NCBI RefSeq assembly: GCF_940143175.1
Contig: NZ_OW659496.1
Location: 868,001-932,000 of the forward strand
DNA from: Erysipelothrix amsterdamensis
Lineage (GTDB): Bacteria; Bacillota_I; Bacilli_A; Erysipelotrichales; Erysipelotrichaceae
DNA: 64,000 bases
Direction: 5' to 3'
Shown here: piece by piece, positions 27,127 to 37,700 of the stretch
Numbering within the stretch: position 1 is the first letter of the stretch
Layout: each line of letters starts with the position of its first letter
The notes under the pieces: generated by a model
Database searches by the model: none
The model's input: only the letters and a program-made list of their open reading frames with translations
Told to the model about the DNA's origin: nothing
Made by a program: the position numbers and the translations under genes

Positions 27127-27962
27127 TCATCAAGCTCGTTGAAGAGTATCGCAACACTGTATCTATTAAAGATATCTTGAATCTTTTTGGGGTACCTAAG
27201 TCAACGTATTACCGTTGGACTAAAAAAGAGCAACTTGAGTCTAATAATTATTCTGTCAATGAAGCATTAGTAATTGAACTTTGTAAAGAAAATAAATTTC
27301 GTTATGGATATCGAAAAATAACTGCATTAATTCGAAAAGAAAGAATTATCAATAAGAACACTGTTCAAAAGATAATGCAGAAACACCAATGTCAATGCCG
27401 TGTTAAGGTCAAACGGTATAGAAAAAACAAAAATCCGAAGATCATTATGCCCAATATCATTAATCGCGACTTTAAATCACTACGTCCTCTAGAGAAATTG
27501 GTGACAGATATCACTTACATCCCTTATGGCCATAAGATGCTCTATTTATCTACGATCATGGATTTATATAATGGTGAGATTATTGCGTCTACATTGAGTG
27601 ACAGACAAAACCTAGAATGTGTGGTTGATACATTAAATCAACTTCCGGATATCGTTCAGCCATGTATTCTTCATTCTGATCAAGGGAGTGTCTATACATC
27701 AAAAGAGTATCAACTCAAAGTAAAAAATAAAAGCATTACCATGAGTATGTCCCGTAAGGGTACACCCGCTGATAATGCTCCTATCGAATCGTTTCATGCC
27801 TCGCTAAAGTGTGAAACATTCGAATTAAACCCAGACCTAAAGGGTTCTACTGAAATTGTATCACAAACTGTGATAAACTATTTAAAATATTACAATGAAA
27901 ATCGAATACAAGAAAAGCTAGGATATCAATCTCCCGTAAATTATCGGTTAACTTCATCCTAA
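27111..27962 (+). CDS. IS3-family transposase OrfB, copy B
   Basis: A 283-residue DDE transposase with the same catalytic motifs as copy A (VTDITYIPYG, LHSDQGSVYTS, NAPIESFH). The frame upstream of the listed GTG start is open back to the slippery site, so OrfAB is probably made by -1 frameshifting. A 4-bp deletion relative to copy A changes the last few residues (ending NYRLTSS); these lie outside the catalytic core, and activity may be kept. Confidence 0.92.
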   Translation: MVPEIIIKLVEEYRNTVSIKDILNLFGVPKSTYYRWTKKEQLESNNYSVNEALVIELCKENKFRYGYRKITALIRKERIINKNTVQKIMQKHQCQCRVKVKRYRKNKNPKIIMPNIINRDFKSLRPLEKLVTDITYIPYGHKMLYLSTIMDLYNGEIIASTLSDRQNLECVVDTLNQLPDIVQPCILHSDQGSVYTSKEYQLKVKNKSITMSMSRKGTPADNAPIESFHASLKCETFELNPDLKGSTEIVSQTVINYLKYYNENRIQEKLGYQSPVNYRLTSS

Positions 27963-28194
27963 CTTGGTTTTTTCTTTAGTCCCAAGGAACTAGGTCAGTT
28001 CCAAATGTATACCGTTTTTTATTCGAACATGTTTGAGAGAATGACAGAAATATATTACATGATTGCTCAGTTAACAATCGTATCTTTTCAAAAATTCTCA
28101 TTGTGATACTATGAATTTAGACATAGAAAGGGAGGTATATAAATATAAACTACGAAATGTTTTAGTGTGCATTTTTTTATGTATGGAGGAAACT

Positions 28195-29931
28195 ATGAGT
28201 AAAATAAAAAAAATTGCATTAACAGGTCTTATGACGATTGTTGGAATGAGCTTAACCATCACAAGTACATTCGCGTGTACCGGTATTATTGTTGGGAAAA
28301 ATTTAACCGAAGATGGCTCTGTGATTATTGGACGTACTGAAGACCTTGAATTAAATCATAATAAGACATTTGTTGTGAAGAATGTGGAAGGACGGATGCT
28401 TGATAATACAGTTCCGTTTGTAGATCCATCCAATGGCTTTACCTATACAGCAAGTGAACATAATTATAAATATACGGCTATACCGGATGTCACCCTGAAT
28501 GATGGGATGTATGACGCAGCTGGAATTAATGAAAAGGGTGTTGTAATGACGGCTACGGTATCTGCGAAGTATGATCCTGCTTATAAAACGGTTGATCCAT
28601 ATGTATCGGATGGATTAACAGAGGCTGCCATCACAACGTTAATTTTACCGCGCATTCAATCAGCTCGTGAGGGGATTGAGTTAATAGCGCAGGTCATTGA
28701 AGAAAAAGGATCTGGTGAAGGGAATATTGTTGTTTTAGCGGACAAAAATGAAGTGTGGTATATGGAAATTCTATCGGGGCATCAATATGCAGCGATTAAG
28801 TTCCCTGATGATAAATTCGGTGTCTTCCCCAATGCTTTTTATTTAGGAACCCTAGATGGTTTTGAAGCGGAAGATGTTATTCAATCAAAAGACCTCAAAG
28901 CAACCGCTATAGCAGCAGGTCGTTATGTTGAACAGGATGGAAAGTTTCATATTGCAAACTCCTACAATCCAATTGTAATGTCAGATGGGAATCGATCACG
29001 TGTTTGGTCAGGGATTAAAGCCATCAATCCAAATAGTACGGTGAATTACAATGATGATACCTTCGAATTACTTCAATCGATGGATGGTAAAGTTGGATTG
29101 AAAGATGTCATGAAATTCCAACGGAACCGTTTAGAAGGTACTGGATTTGTCCCTTCAGATGAGATTAAATTGGATAATAAAGGGAATATTTTAAGTCAAG
29201 AAGAAAAAGATCGCAGTAAGTATCCGATTGGTAATATCAATACCATGGAGGCACATATCTTCCAAATTAAAGATTCGCTGCCTGCAGATGCAGGTGCTGT
29301 AATGTGGCTTGCTGTTGGATCACCACTTTTTTCACCGTACATTCCGTATATGGGAAACATCACTGACACACATAAATCCTATCAAGTTACCAGTACATCA
29401 TTTGATGAGAACTCATGGTATTGGAATGCAAATTCAATTGCCCATCAAGTATTTAAGGATGATGTATCGCGGAATGAAATTCAAAGACAATGGATTGAGT
29501 TTGAGGATTCATTAATTCAAGACCAGCTCAATATTGAAAAACGTTTAATGATGCGTTCAGGAGACTTTGATTATCAAGCACATACACTGCAAGTAGCAGA
29601 TGATGCCTTTAATAAACTGAAAGCATTAGATCAAAAACTTAAAGGAATTGAACCGAAGACAGAAGAACCGAAGACAGAAGAACCGAAGACAGAGGAACCG
29701 AAGACAGAGGAACCGAAGACAGAAGAACCGAAGACAGAGGAACCGAAAACGGAAGAACCGAAGACAGAGGTACCAACGAAGAATGAAACGCCTAAAAAAG
29801 GCGTGACTCAAGCTTCGAACACCCTGCCACAAACGGGAGTTTCCACATCCCAAACTCTGCTTTACGGTGCTTTGGGTATAGCATTCGTAGGTATGGTTGT
29901 TGTCTATAAATCATATCGCAAAGAACACTAA
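28195..29931 (+). CDS. LPXTG-anchored C69-family hydrolase (dipeptidase, Ntn type)
   Basis: The start at 28195 is chosen for its GGAGGA ribosome site; the longer frame lacks one. The 578-residue protein has a signal peptide ending at FA, exposing C28 in CTGIIVGKN. This is the N-terminal nucleophile expected for peptidase family C69 (PepD-like) after signal cleavage. The catalytic domain spans about 28-475. It is followed by eight EPKTE pentapeptides (about residues 486-525), an LPQTG sortase signal, a membrane segment and KSYRKEH. It is probably a wall-attached dipeptidase or amidase. C69 enzymes are usually cytoplasmic or secreted, so sortase anchoring is notable. Confidence 0.85.
   Translation: MSKIKKIALTGLMTIVGMSLTITSTFACTGIIVGKNLTEDGSVIIGRTEDLELNHNKTFVVKNVEGRMLDNTVPFVDPSNGFTYTASEHNYKYTAIPDVTLNDGMYDAAGINEKGVVMTATVSAKYDPAYKTVDPYVSDGLTEAAITTLILPRIQSAREGIELIAQVIEEKGSGEGNIVVLADKNEVWYMEILSGHQYAAIKFPDDKFGVFPNAFYLGTLDGFEAEDVIQSKDLKATAIAAGRYVEQDGKFHIANSYNPIVMSDGNRSRVWSGIKAINPNSTVNYNDDTFELLQSMDGKVGLKDVMKFQRNRLEGTGFVPSDEIKLDNKGNILSQEEKDRSKYPIGNINTMEAHIFQIKDSLPADAGAVMWLAVGSPLFSPYIPYMGNITDTHKSYQVTSTSFDENSWYWNANSIAHQVFKDDVSRNEIQRQWIEFEDSLIQDQLNIEKRLMMRSGDFDYQAHTLQVADDAFNKLKALDQKLKGIEPKTEEPKTEEPKTEEPKTEEPKTEEPKTEEPKTEEPKTEVPTKNETPKKGVTQASNTLPQTGVSTSQTLLYGALGIAFVGMVVVYKSYRKEH
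29650..29769 (+). repeat. 15-bp tandem repeat encoding (EPKTE)8
   Basis: Eight head-to-tail 15-bp units of the form GAACCGAAGACAGAR, with a few synonymous changes, encode the proline/glutamate wall-spanning stalk of the C69 surface protein. Gain or loss of units keeps the frame and would only change stalk length. Confidence 0.92.
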
Positions 29932-29956
29932 AGAGGCATTACGCCTCTTTTTTTCT
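29931..29956 (+). terminator. Terminator after the C69 surface protein gene
   Basis: The stem AAGAGGC / GCCTCTT with loop ATTAC is followed by a T-run. Confidence 0.88.
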
Positions 29957-29991
29957 TTTTATGATATAATTCAAGAAAAAGGAGAACATTT

Positions 29992-30669
29992 ATGGAATTT
30001 AAAATTGAAGGAACTTACCCCGTTTTGCGTTGTTTTCTCGATGAAGGGGAATCCCTTATCACAAGTGCAGGGAATATGTCTTGGATGACTGCGAACATGA
30101 GTTATAAGGTGCATTCAGGGGGTGGATTTAAGAAGGCGTTTGGTCGTGCTTTTTCAGGAGAAGGTTTCTTCCAAAACACATATACTGCAGGCGATTCGAA
30201 TCAAGAAATTGCGTTCGCGATGTCGATGCCTGGAGTTATTAAACACATTGAAATGGATGGATCTAAAACGTTTATTGCTCAGAAAAACGCATTTTTAGCT
30301 TCAGAGCCGGGTGTTGAGTTTTCAAATGAATTTACGAAAAAACTCTCTGCTGGATTTTTTGGTGGTGAAGGCTTTATTCTTCAAAAATTCTCTGGAGTCG
30401 GTAATCTCTTTCTCGAAGCGGATGGTTCTTTAATTACCTATGATCTTAAAGAAGGCGAAAGTTTGTTAGTTGATCAGGGGAATCTATTTATGTTTGAATC
30501 GGGAGTTTCTTATGCAATTGAAACAGTGAAGGGTTTAAGTAATAAATTTTTTGGTGGCGAAGGCTTCTTCTTGGTTAAACTTACCGGACCAGGTCAAGTT
30601 GTACTTCAAACACTGCCAATTTCTAATTTAGCGGGTGAAGTGAATCGTGTGCTTCCAACATCAAACTAG
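29992..30669 (+). CDS. AIM24 / TIGR00266 family protein
   Basis: A 225-residue protein of the AIM24 beta-sandwich family. Three internal repeats each contain glycine-rich turns such as GEGFFQNTY, FFGGEGFILQKF and FFGGEGFFLVKLTGPG, which are typical of TIGR00266. The function in bacteria is unknown. AAAGGAG precedes the ATG and a -10-like TATAAT lies just upstream (about 29963), so it is transcribed separately from the preceding gene. Confidence 0.85.
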   Translation: MEFKIEGTYPVLRCFLDEGESLITSAGNMSWMTANMSYKVHSGGGFKKAFGRAFSGEGFFQNTYTAGDSNQEIAFAMSMPGVIKHIEMDGSKTFIAQKNAFLASEPGVEFSNEFTKKLSAGFFGGEGFILQKFSGVGNLFLEADGSLITYDLKEGESLLVDQGNLFMFESGVSYAIETVKGLSNKFFGGEGFFLVKLTGPGQVVLQTLPISNLAGEVNRVLPTSN

Positions 30670-30690
30670 TCAAGTATAATCTTTAATTCT

Positions 30691-30722
30691 AGGAGTTTCT
30701 CTTTGAGGGGAACTCCTTTTGT
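30691..30722 (+). terminator. Terminator after the AIM24-family gene
   Basis: The stem AGGAGTT / AACTCCT with a 13-nt loop is followed by TTTTGTT. Confidence 0.7.
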
Positions 30723-30724
30723 TA

Positions 30725-30756
30725 TGAAAAAAAACCGTACACAGTGTGTACGGTCA
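30725..30756 (-). terminator. Terminator of the cyclophilin lipoprotein gene
   Basis: On the minus strand the stem ACCGTACAC / GTGTACGGT with a 3-nt loop is followed by eight T. Confidence 0.82.
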
Positions 30757-30786
30757 TGCTATTCTTATGTATTAAAATTCGTTGTC

Positions 30787-31434
30787 TTAATTTTGATTAG
30801 GGTTCGTATAGGTTTTACCTTTGGTATCGACTGTGACACGCTTCATGACTTGTTCTTTGCCGTCTACAGGTCGATTGTCTTGGTTGGTATCAACACTTAC
30901 AATACGATCAACTGTATCCATACCTTCCACAACATTTCCAAATGCCGCATAACTACCATCAAGATGTGGTGCATCAGTTGTTACGATGAAAAACTGTGAT
31001 CCTGCAGTATCATTACCCTTACTACGTGCCATTGAAATAATACCACGTTTATGACTTATCGGATTATCGAAATTATTTTGAGAAAATTCTCCTTTAATCG
31101 TATATCCAGGCCCCCCCGTTCCCGTACCTTTTGGATCGCCACCTTGTATCATAAACCCAGGAATTACACGGTGAAATAACAAGCCATCATAAAAAGAATC
31201 TTCTACGAGTTTTATAAAGTTATTTACGGTGTTTGGAGCGATGTCTGGGTAAAGTTCAAGCTTGATAATCCCACCATCCTCCATCTCAATGGTGACGATC
31301 GGATTTGTGTCTTTTGAAAAGTCTTGAACTTCTGAAGATGGATCGGGTTTCGGTTGTTCTTTGGTTTGAGAACACCCAGTAAGTGAAATTAAAACGAAAA
31401 AGCTGATTGCAATCAATGTTTTTATTTTTTTCAT
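30787..31434 (-). CDS. Cyclophilin-type peptidyl-prolyl cis-trans isomerase lipoprotein
   Basis: A 215-residue protein. The N terminus is a lipoprotein signal with lipobox ISLTGC (C21). The cyclophilin domain (about residues 45-205) shows FHRVIPGFMIQGGDPKGTGTGG, with the catalytic Arg in FHRV, and MARSKGNDTAGSQFFI. It should assist folding of secreted proteins at the outer face of the membrane. Several large exported proteins are encoded nearby, which fits but does not prove a client relationship. Confidence 0.92.
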   Translation of the reverse strand: MKKIKTLIAISFFVLISLTGCSQTKEQPKPDPSSEVQDFSKDTNPIVTIEMEDGGIIKLELYPDIAPNTVNNFIKLVEDSFYDGLLFHRVIPGFMIQGGDPKGTGTGGPGYTIKGEFSQNNFDNPISHKRGIISMARSKGNDTAGSQFFIVTTDAPHLDGSYAAFGNVVEGMDTVDRIVSVDTNQDNRPVDGKEQVMKRVTVDTKGKTYTNPNQN

Positions 31435-31604
31435 AATGCCTCCATATTTTCCTATATTATACCATATTTGAAATTTTGCCAGTGAGAAGAGAATTTTTTA
31501 AGAATAATGACGAACATCGATAACGATGTAACGCAAAGGGTTAAAAGCACTTAGATGGGGGTATTCTCAAATTAAGTAAAGATTACCATTATTTTACTTG
31601 TGAA

Positions 31605-31619
31605 ATGTTACCGTTTACA
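31605..31619 (+). promoter_or_regulatory. cre-like box upstream of the beta-galactosidase promoter
   Basis: ATGTTACCGTTTACA matches 13 of 15 positions of the CcpA consensus WTGWAARCGYTWWCW. It lies immediately upstream of the -35 element. Confidence 0.5.
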
Positions 31620-31620
31620 C

Positions 31621-31649
31621 TTGACAAGTATGCTTGCAAACGCAATAAT
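31621..31649 (+). promoter_or_regulatory. Beta-galactosidase promoter
   Basis: The -35 TTGACA (31621-31626) and -10 AATAAT (31644-31649) are separated by 17 bp. The predicted start point falls next to the downstream cre box. Confidence 0.7.
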
Positions 31650-31653
31650 GGAC

Positions 31654-31668
31654 ACGTAAGCGCTAACA
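31654..31668 (+). promoter_or_regulatory. cre box overlapping the beta-galactosidase transcription start
   Basis: ACGTAAGCGCTAACA matches 14 of 15 positions of the CcpA consensus WTGWAARCGYTWWCW. Its position at about +1 is typical for repression of carbohydrate genes when a preferred sugar is available. Confidence 0.7.
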
Positions 31669-31757
31669 ATATGAAATACATGAGAAATATCTTTGGTAAA
31701 GATATCGATTAAAGATGTTTAAATGTTTACTGGTTTTTACTAAATAGGAGGAAGAGT

Positions 31758-34700
31758 ATGAATTCGTCATTTAGAAAAGCAGTTAAAATTATGGGGGTGG
31801 TGGTAGCTGTGACGTGCTCAAGTGTATTTATTGAAAAAACCCCGATCCATGCTGCGGTTGTGGAACCTGTTGTGACTAAAACAGATTCACGCAATGTTGA
31901 TTTTAACGATGATTGGAAATTTAAATTAAATGTTTCAGGCACATCTAGTCCAAGTGAAATTGACTATGATGAGACAGACTGGCAAGCGTTATCCTTACCT
32001 CATGATTGGTCAATCTTTTTTGATTTTGACCATAACTCACCGGCACAAAATGAGGGTGGTTTGTTGAATGGTGGTACAGGTTGGTACCGCAAAACTTTTG
32101 TCTTCGATAAAAAGATGGACAAAAATGTACGCTTAAATTTTGGTGGTGTCTATATGGACTCTACTGTTTTTGTAAACGGTAAAGAAGTTGGAAATTATCC
32201 TAATGGTTATACCCCTTTTTCATATGATATAACATCCTATCTTAATCAAGAAGGTCCGAATACAATTGCTGTGAAAGTTGTAAATAAACAGCCAAGTAGC
32301 CGTTGGTATTCAGGTAGCGGTATCTATCGTGATGTTTCGTTGACCTATACAGATGATGTTTCGATTAAGGAATACGGGACAACAGTCTTAACACCTAACT
32401 TAGATAAAGAAGTTGGAAAAGACGTCACTACTGAGGTTAAGACAACTGTTTTAAATAAATCGAAAAAAGCAGAAAAAGTTAAAGTTAAGACAGAAGTTGT
32501 AACCGTTGATGGGACATCAATGGGGAAGGCAGAAACTAAAGAAGTCGAAATCCAAGCAGGAAAAGAACAAACCTTGGATTCCACAATTATGGTTTCAAAT
32601 CCAAGCCTTTGGGATATTGATTCACCGGTAACATATCGCGTTAAAACGCAGGTATTAAAAAGCAATCGTGTTGTAGATGAAACGGTAGAACGTTTTGGAT
32701 ATCGTTATATGAACTGGACACCAAGTGGTGGATTTTCATTGAATGGTAATGATGTTAAGTTCTATGGCGTATCAATGCATCACGATCAAGGTGCACTTGG
32801 ATCTGTCGCAAACTATGATGCGATGCGACGTCAGATGGAAATTCTAAAAGATATGGGTGTAAACTCTGTCCGAATTACACATAACCCAGCTGATGATAAA
32901 TTACTCGCAATTGCGGAAGATTTAGGTCTTATGATTATTGATGAAGCATTTGACACGTGGTATGGCGGTAAAAAACCATACGACTATGGTCGTTTCTTTG
33001 AGGCGAAAGCAACGCATCCCGAAGCGCTTGATGGTCAATCATGGGCTGAATATGACTTAAAACGAATGGTTGCTCGTGGTAAAAATTCACCAGCAGTTAT
33101 TATGTGGTCACTTGGTAATGAAATTGGTGAATCCAATAGCGGTAGTGCAAAAGCAGTTCAAACGATTCGTAATCTACATCGTTGGACGAAAGAAGTTGAT
33201 GATACACGTTACACAACCATGGGACAAGATGTTTATCGTTGGGCTCCTACAGGAGGACATGAACTTATTAGTGCTGAGGTTGATGCTGTAGGGATCAACT
33301 ATGCAGAAGATTCATATAAAGCAATCCGTGCAAAACATCCAGATTGGTTGATCTATGGATCGGAAACATCATCCGCTACACGTAGTCGTGGGGTTTATGC
33401 ATTCCCAGATGAATTACGTTCACACGACAACAGTGCAGCGCGTAAATACCAACAATCTGATTACGGGAATGATCATGTAGGTTGGGGTAAAACCGCAACC
33501 AATTCATGGATTCCAGATCGTGATGAAAAAGGGTATGCAGGACAATTTATTTGGACTGGATTTGATTATATTGGTGAACCAACACCATGGCATAACCAGA
33601 ATCAAACCCCACCGAAATCTTCTTACTTTGGTATTATCGATACCGCAGGATTCCCTAAAAATGATTTCTACCTTTACCAAAGTCAATGGAAGGATGTTGA
33701 AACAGATCCAATGGTTCACATCTTACCGCACTGGAACTGGGAAAAAGAATCGTTATTAGATTACAACATGAGAACGCGTGATGGAAAAATTCCAGTACGT
33801 ATCTTCTCAAATGCCGCAAAAGTTGAACTGTTCTTAGATGATGTTTCACTTGGCGAAAAAGCATTTGTTCAAAAAACAACAGCGTATGGACGTCCATATC
33901 AGGAAGGTGCCAACGCTAAAGAATTATACTTAGAATGGCGTTTGGATTTTAAACCAGGAACGTTAAAAGCGATTGCTAAAGATAAAGATGGTAATGTCAT
34001 CGCTGAAGATGTGATTAAAACATCGAAAGGTTCTGCAGCAGTTGAGTTAGTGCCTGAAAAACGTGTAATTCAAAATGGACGTGATCACTTATCATACATT
34101 CATGTGAATGTAGTTGATGAAAATGGTGTTATGAATCCGAATGCACAAAACAATATTATCTTTACCCTTGAAGGGAATGGAGAAATTGTCGGGGTTGATA
34201 ACGGTGATCCAGCAAGTAATGAACGCTATAAAGCACAACATGATGGAACATGGCAACGAAAAGCCTTTAATGGTAAAGCGCTTGTGATTGTTAAATCGGA
34301 TGGGCAAGAAGGTTCATTTAAACTGACAGCTAAAGCAGAAAACTTATCTGAAGGTAAAACAGAAGTCTTCGCAATTGAGAAGAAACCTGAAACGCCTAGT
34401 ATTTTAGGGTTTGATGATGTTTCAGTCTTTACCGAAACACATGTTCAACCCGAATTACCGAAAACAGTAAATGCTATTTATTCAGATGGTTCTGAAAAAG
34501 CGGTAGATGTAAATTGGGAAACCATTGAAGCATCCAAACTTGAACAACCTGGATCATTTAGCGTAAAAGGAACTGTAGAAGGTGTAGCGATACCGGTTAA
34601 CGCAACAGTATTGGTGCGTATGATTACAGATCTCATAGATCCAGTTTTAGCAACACCTAAAGGTACAATGCCAAGCTTGCCTTCAACCGTTATTGCTTAT

Positions 34701-37700
34701 TATTCTAACGGGGCAGAAGTTAACCTTCCTGTTACATGGGAATCCATTACCGATGCCATGATTGCGGAAGCAGGTGTACTTAAGATTTCAGGTCAAGCAC
34801 ATTCAGGTGGTCAAGATTATCCCGTATTTGCACACATTACGGTATTAGAAGCGACTGCCGTTCAAGAAAATATTGCTATTCGTCGTCCTCAAGATACTTA
34901 TCCGATTGCGACAAGTTCCTATATGAGCGGTGGCGACCGTATTGAACGCATCAATGATGGAACGATTGCATTTGAAAATCGATGGACAAACTGGGTTAAT
35001 AATTTTGGTGATAAGCAAGAAGAATGGGTAATGTTAGAGTTTGAAAAGATTGAAACGATTCATCAAGTAGGCATTCATTTCTTTACAGACAATACTACGA
35101 AAGTACCGGCTTCTTTAACCATTGAAACCAGTGTTGATGGTGTAACGTTCACACCGGTTGTTAACCAAAGTAAAAACAATAACTTTGTAGTAACATCTGG
35201 TGATGTTAAAACAGAAATTCCAATTAAATTTGATAAGGTTGATGCGAAATTTGTTCGTCTCAACATGACGTCTCAAATGAACGGTGATAAACCAAGACCC
35301 ATGGGTCTATCTGAATTAAAAGTAATTGGTGATACCTTTAAGATTGAAGCCAATTCAAAAGCAGAATTAGAAATGATTCATCTTGATACAAAACCATTAG
35401 AGAACTTTAAAGTTGATCAAAATGTTTATGTTGTGGGTGTACCATTTGGAAAAGCACTTCCTGTGCTTAAAGGAACTGCGAAAGCAGGATCTTTTGTGAA
35501 TGTAGTCCAACCAACTCGCGATAATAACTATCAAGGTAAAGTACGTGTAACATCAGAAGATGGACTTAATTCAAAAGATTACGATGTAACTTATGTTGTA
35601 TCAGATCCAGTATATGATCATACAACACTGACACTTGATCGCATTGAAGGAAAGACACAAGAAACAATTCCATTTAAAACAGAAAGTTTATTAGAAGATG
35701 GCACTGCCATTGCACCATCACTTCTTGATATTACCTATGAAGTAGTTCAAGGCGATGCATCTGGAATTCGTATGAATGCGGGCTTAATCTACTTACATAA
35801 AGAAGGAACATATACTGTTAAAGCACATGTTTCCTACGGTGGTAAAACATACGAAAGTAACGAAGTAAGCTTTACAGTAATGAAAAATGAAGTGCAAGAA
35901 CCGATTAAAGCGTTTAAACCTGTTGTCATTCGAACAGAACGTAGTAAGAAGATTGAACTTCCAAAAACTGTTACTGCACAATATGAAACACTCTTTGATA
36001 AAGATGTTGCCGTAACATGGGATGCATTTGATGTGTTACGACTTGACGAATACGGAACCTTTGAAATTAAAGGTCGCGTAGAAGGTACAGATATACAAGC
36101 TGTGGCTAAAGTCATCGTTGAGGGATATGTTGGTGTAGAAAGCTTTAGTCTTGTTACACCGAAGGACAAATCCTTTAAATTACCATTCAAAGCAAAGGCA
36201 TACCATAATACAGGTCGTGTTGATGAATTTAATGTCGTTTGGGAAGCATTTGATAAAGAAAATCTAAAAACACCGGGTACATATATCCTTAAAGGTATGG
36301 TTGAAACCGCAAATACTGAAACGACACTAACCATTCGTGTAGCAGCAGAATATGAGAAGGGCGATAATATCGCTAAAATGTGGACTGGATCAGAACTTCC
36401 AGCAGCAATTGCATCCTTTACAAATGATGGACCCGGATCAAATGACCGCGTAAGTGCAATGAATGATGCAGTCATATCGTATACCAATACTCCAGCAAAC
36501 CGTTGGACAAACTGGCAAGCCCAAAGTCGCGAAAAAGATTGGGTAGGGATTGTCTTTGCAGACGCAGGTACTATGGCACCACGCTTCGTTGATAACTTTA
36601 ATATTGGATTCTTTGAAGACAATGGAACTGGATATCCAGGATCCTATGTAATTGAAGTTCTTAAAGAAGGCATTAAGCCAGAATTACCAACAAAATTTGG
36701 TCATATCAGCAGTGAGGATTCAGTGCTCAATGATCCAAATAATTGGGTTGAGGTTCAAAACTTAAAGGCGAAACCATTTGCTTATCAAACAATGAATACT
36801 TTAACGTTTGATGGCGTTGAAACGTATGCAGTACGTATTAACATGACAAAACAAACCAATAAAAAAGGTCTTGCAGTTACGGAAATTGAAGTTTATGACC
36901 GTATCGCAAAAGCACATCAAGACTTTACAGTAACACTAAAAGTTGATGGTAAAGACGTCGATGCCTTTACGCAAGATCATAATTTTGTATATGAACAAAA
37001 AACAAACAATCTTCCATCACTTGAACTGCAAGCAACAAATAACGCAAACATTACCGCTATTGAAATCGAAAACGGTATGAAATATGTTGTGAGAGCAGAA
37101 GATGGTATTAAAACAGAAACCTATACGATTACCTATGACACAAGCATTCGTGATGCACGCAATGCTTTAGTGAAAATGATTTCAAAAGCTAAAAATGTTG
37201 ATATTGAAGGCTATGAAAGTCTTGGTGTACAAGCAATGCAAACATCAATTCTTAAAGCACAAACTGCAGTTGAAGATTTAAATACAGATGTGAAAACCCT
37301 TCAAAGTCTAACGAAACTACTGGAAAAAAATATTGATGATCTTGTAGCCGTGGGCGATCAAATTGATAAGGCACGTGAATCCTTAAAAGCGATGATTGAT
37401 ATTGCGGAAAGCATCGATCGGACACTTTATACAGATGAAAGTCTTGCTGCTTTAGATAAACAACTATCGTTTGCGAAAGTAAGTTATGAAGATGATTCCG
37501 CAACAACAGTTATTCTTGACGTTGTTACCCAAAATCTTCGTGAAGCAATCTTTGGATTAGAGTATCGAGATCAAACTGTAAAAGGTCCTTTTGATTCGAT
37601 TACGATGAATCCAAAGGTATCATTTGAAGGTTCAACACCGATTACTGAAGAAGCATTTATCAATGCTTTAAATATTCAAAACCCAGATGGTGTTGCCTTT

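Larger units (their letters stand above)
26723..28002 (+). mobile_element. IS3-family (IS150-type) insertion sequence, copy B
   Basis: The element is 1280 bp with termini GGAACTGACCTAGTTCC and its inverted match, flanked by a 3-bp direct repeat AAA (26720-26722 and 28003-28005). It is nearly identical to copy A at 6385-7668 but in the opposite orientation and 4 bp shorter because of a deletion near the 3' end of orfB. The heptamer A_AAA_AAG at 27084-27090 is in the correct zero-frame phase for -1 frameshifting. Confidence 0.93.
31435..31757. other. Intergenic regulatory region between the cyclophilin and beta-galactosidase genes
   Basis: About 323 bp without a gene. It holds the beta-galactosidase promoter, two cre-like boxes and a 6-bp palindrome ACATCG / CGATGT (31514-31529) some 90 bp upstream of the -35, a possible additional operator. 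About 90 bp of leader follow the promoter; I see no riboswitch fold in it. Confidence 0.6.

Noticed and set aside
6385..28002. IS copies A and B as a composite transposon carrying the 19-kb segment
   Set aside because: Each copy has its own 3-bp target repeat (ATT and AAA) and its own split terminator, so they inserted independently. The genes between them look like ordinary chromosomal genes.
29626..29853. Minus-strand frame opposite the EPKTE repeats
   Set aside because: It is a low-complexity shadow (repeated RFLCL) of the tandem repeat with no ribosome site.
35834..36622. A 262-codon minus-strand frame inside the beta-galactosidase gene
   Set aside because: It is fully covered by a well-supported protein with recognisable domains, lacks a ribosome site, and has shadow-like composition rich in S, T and V.
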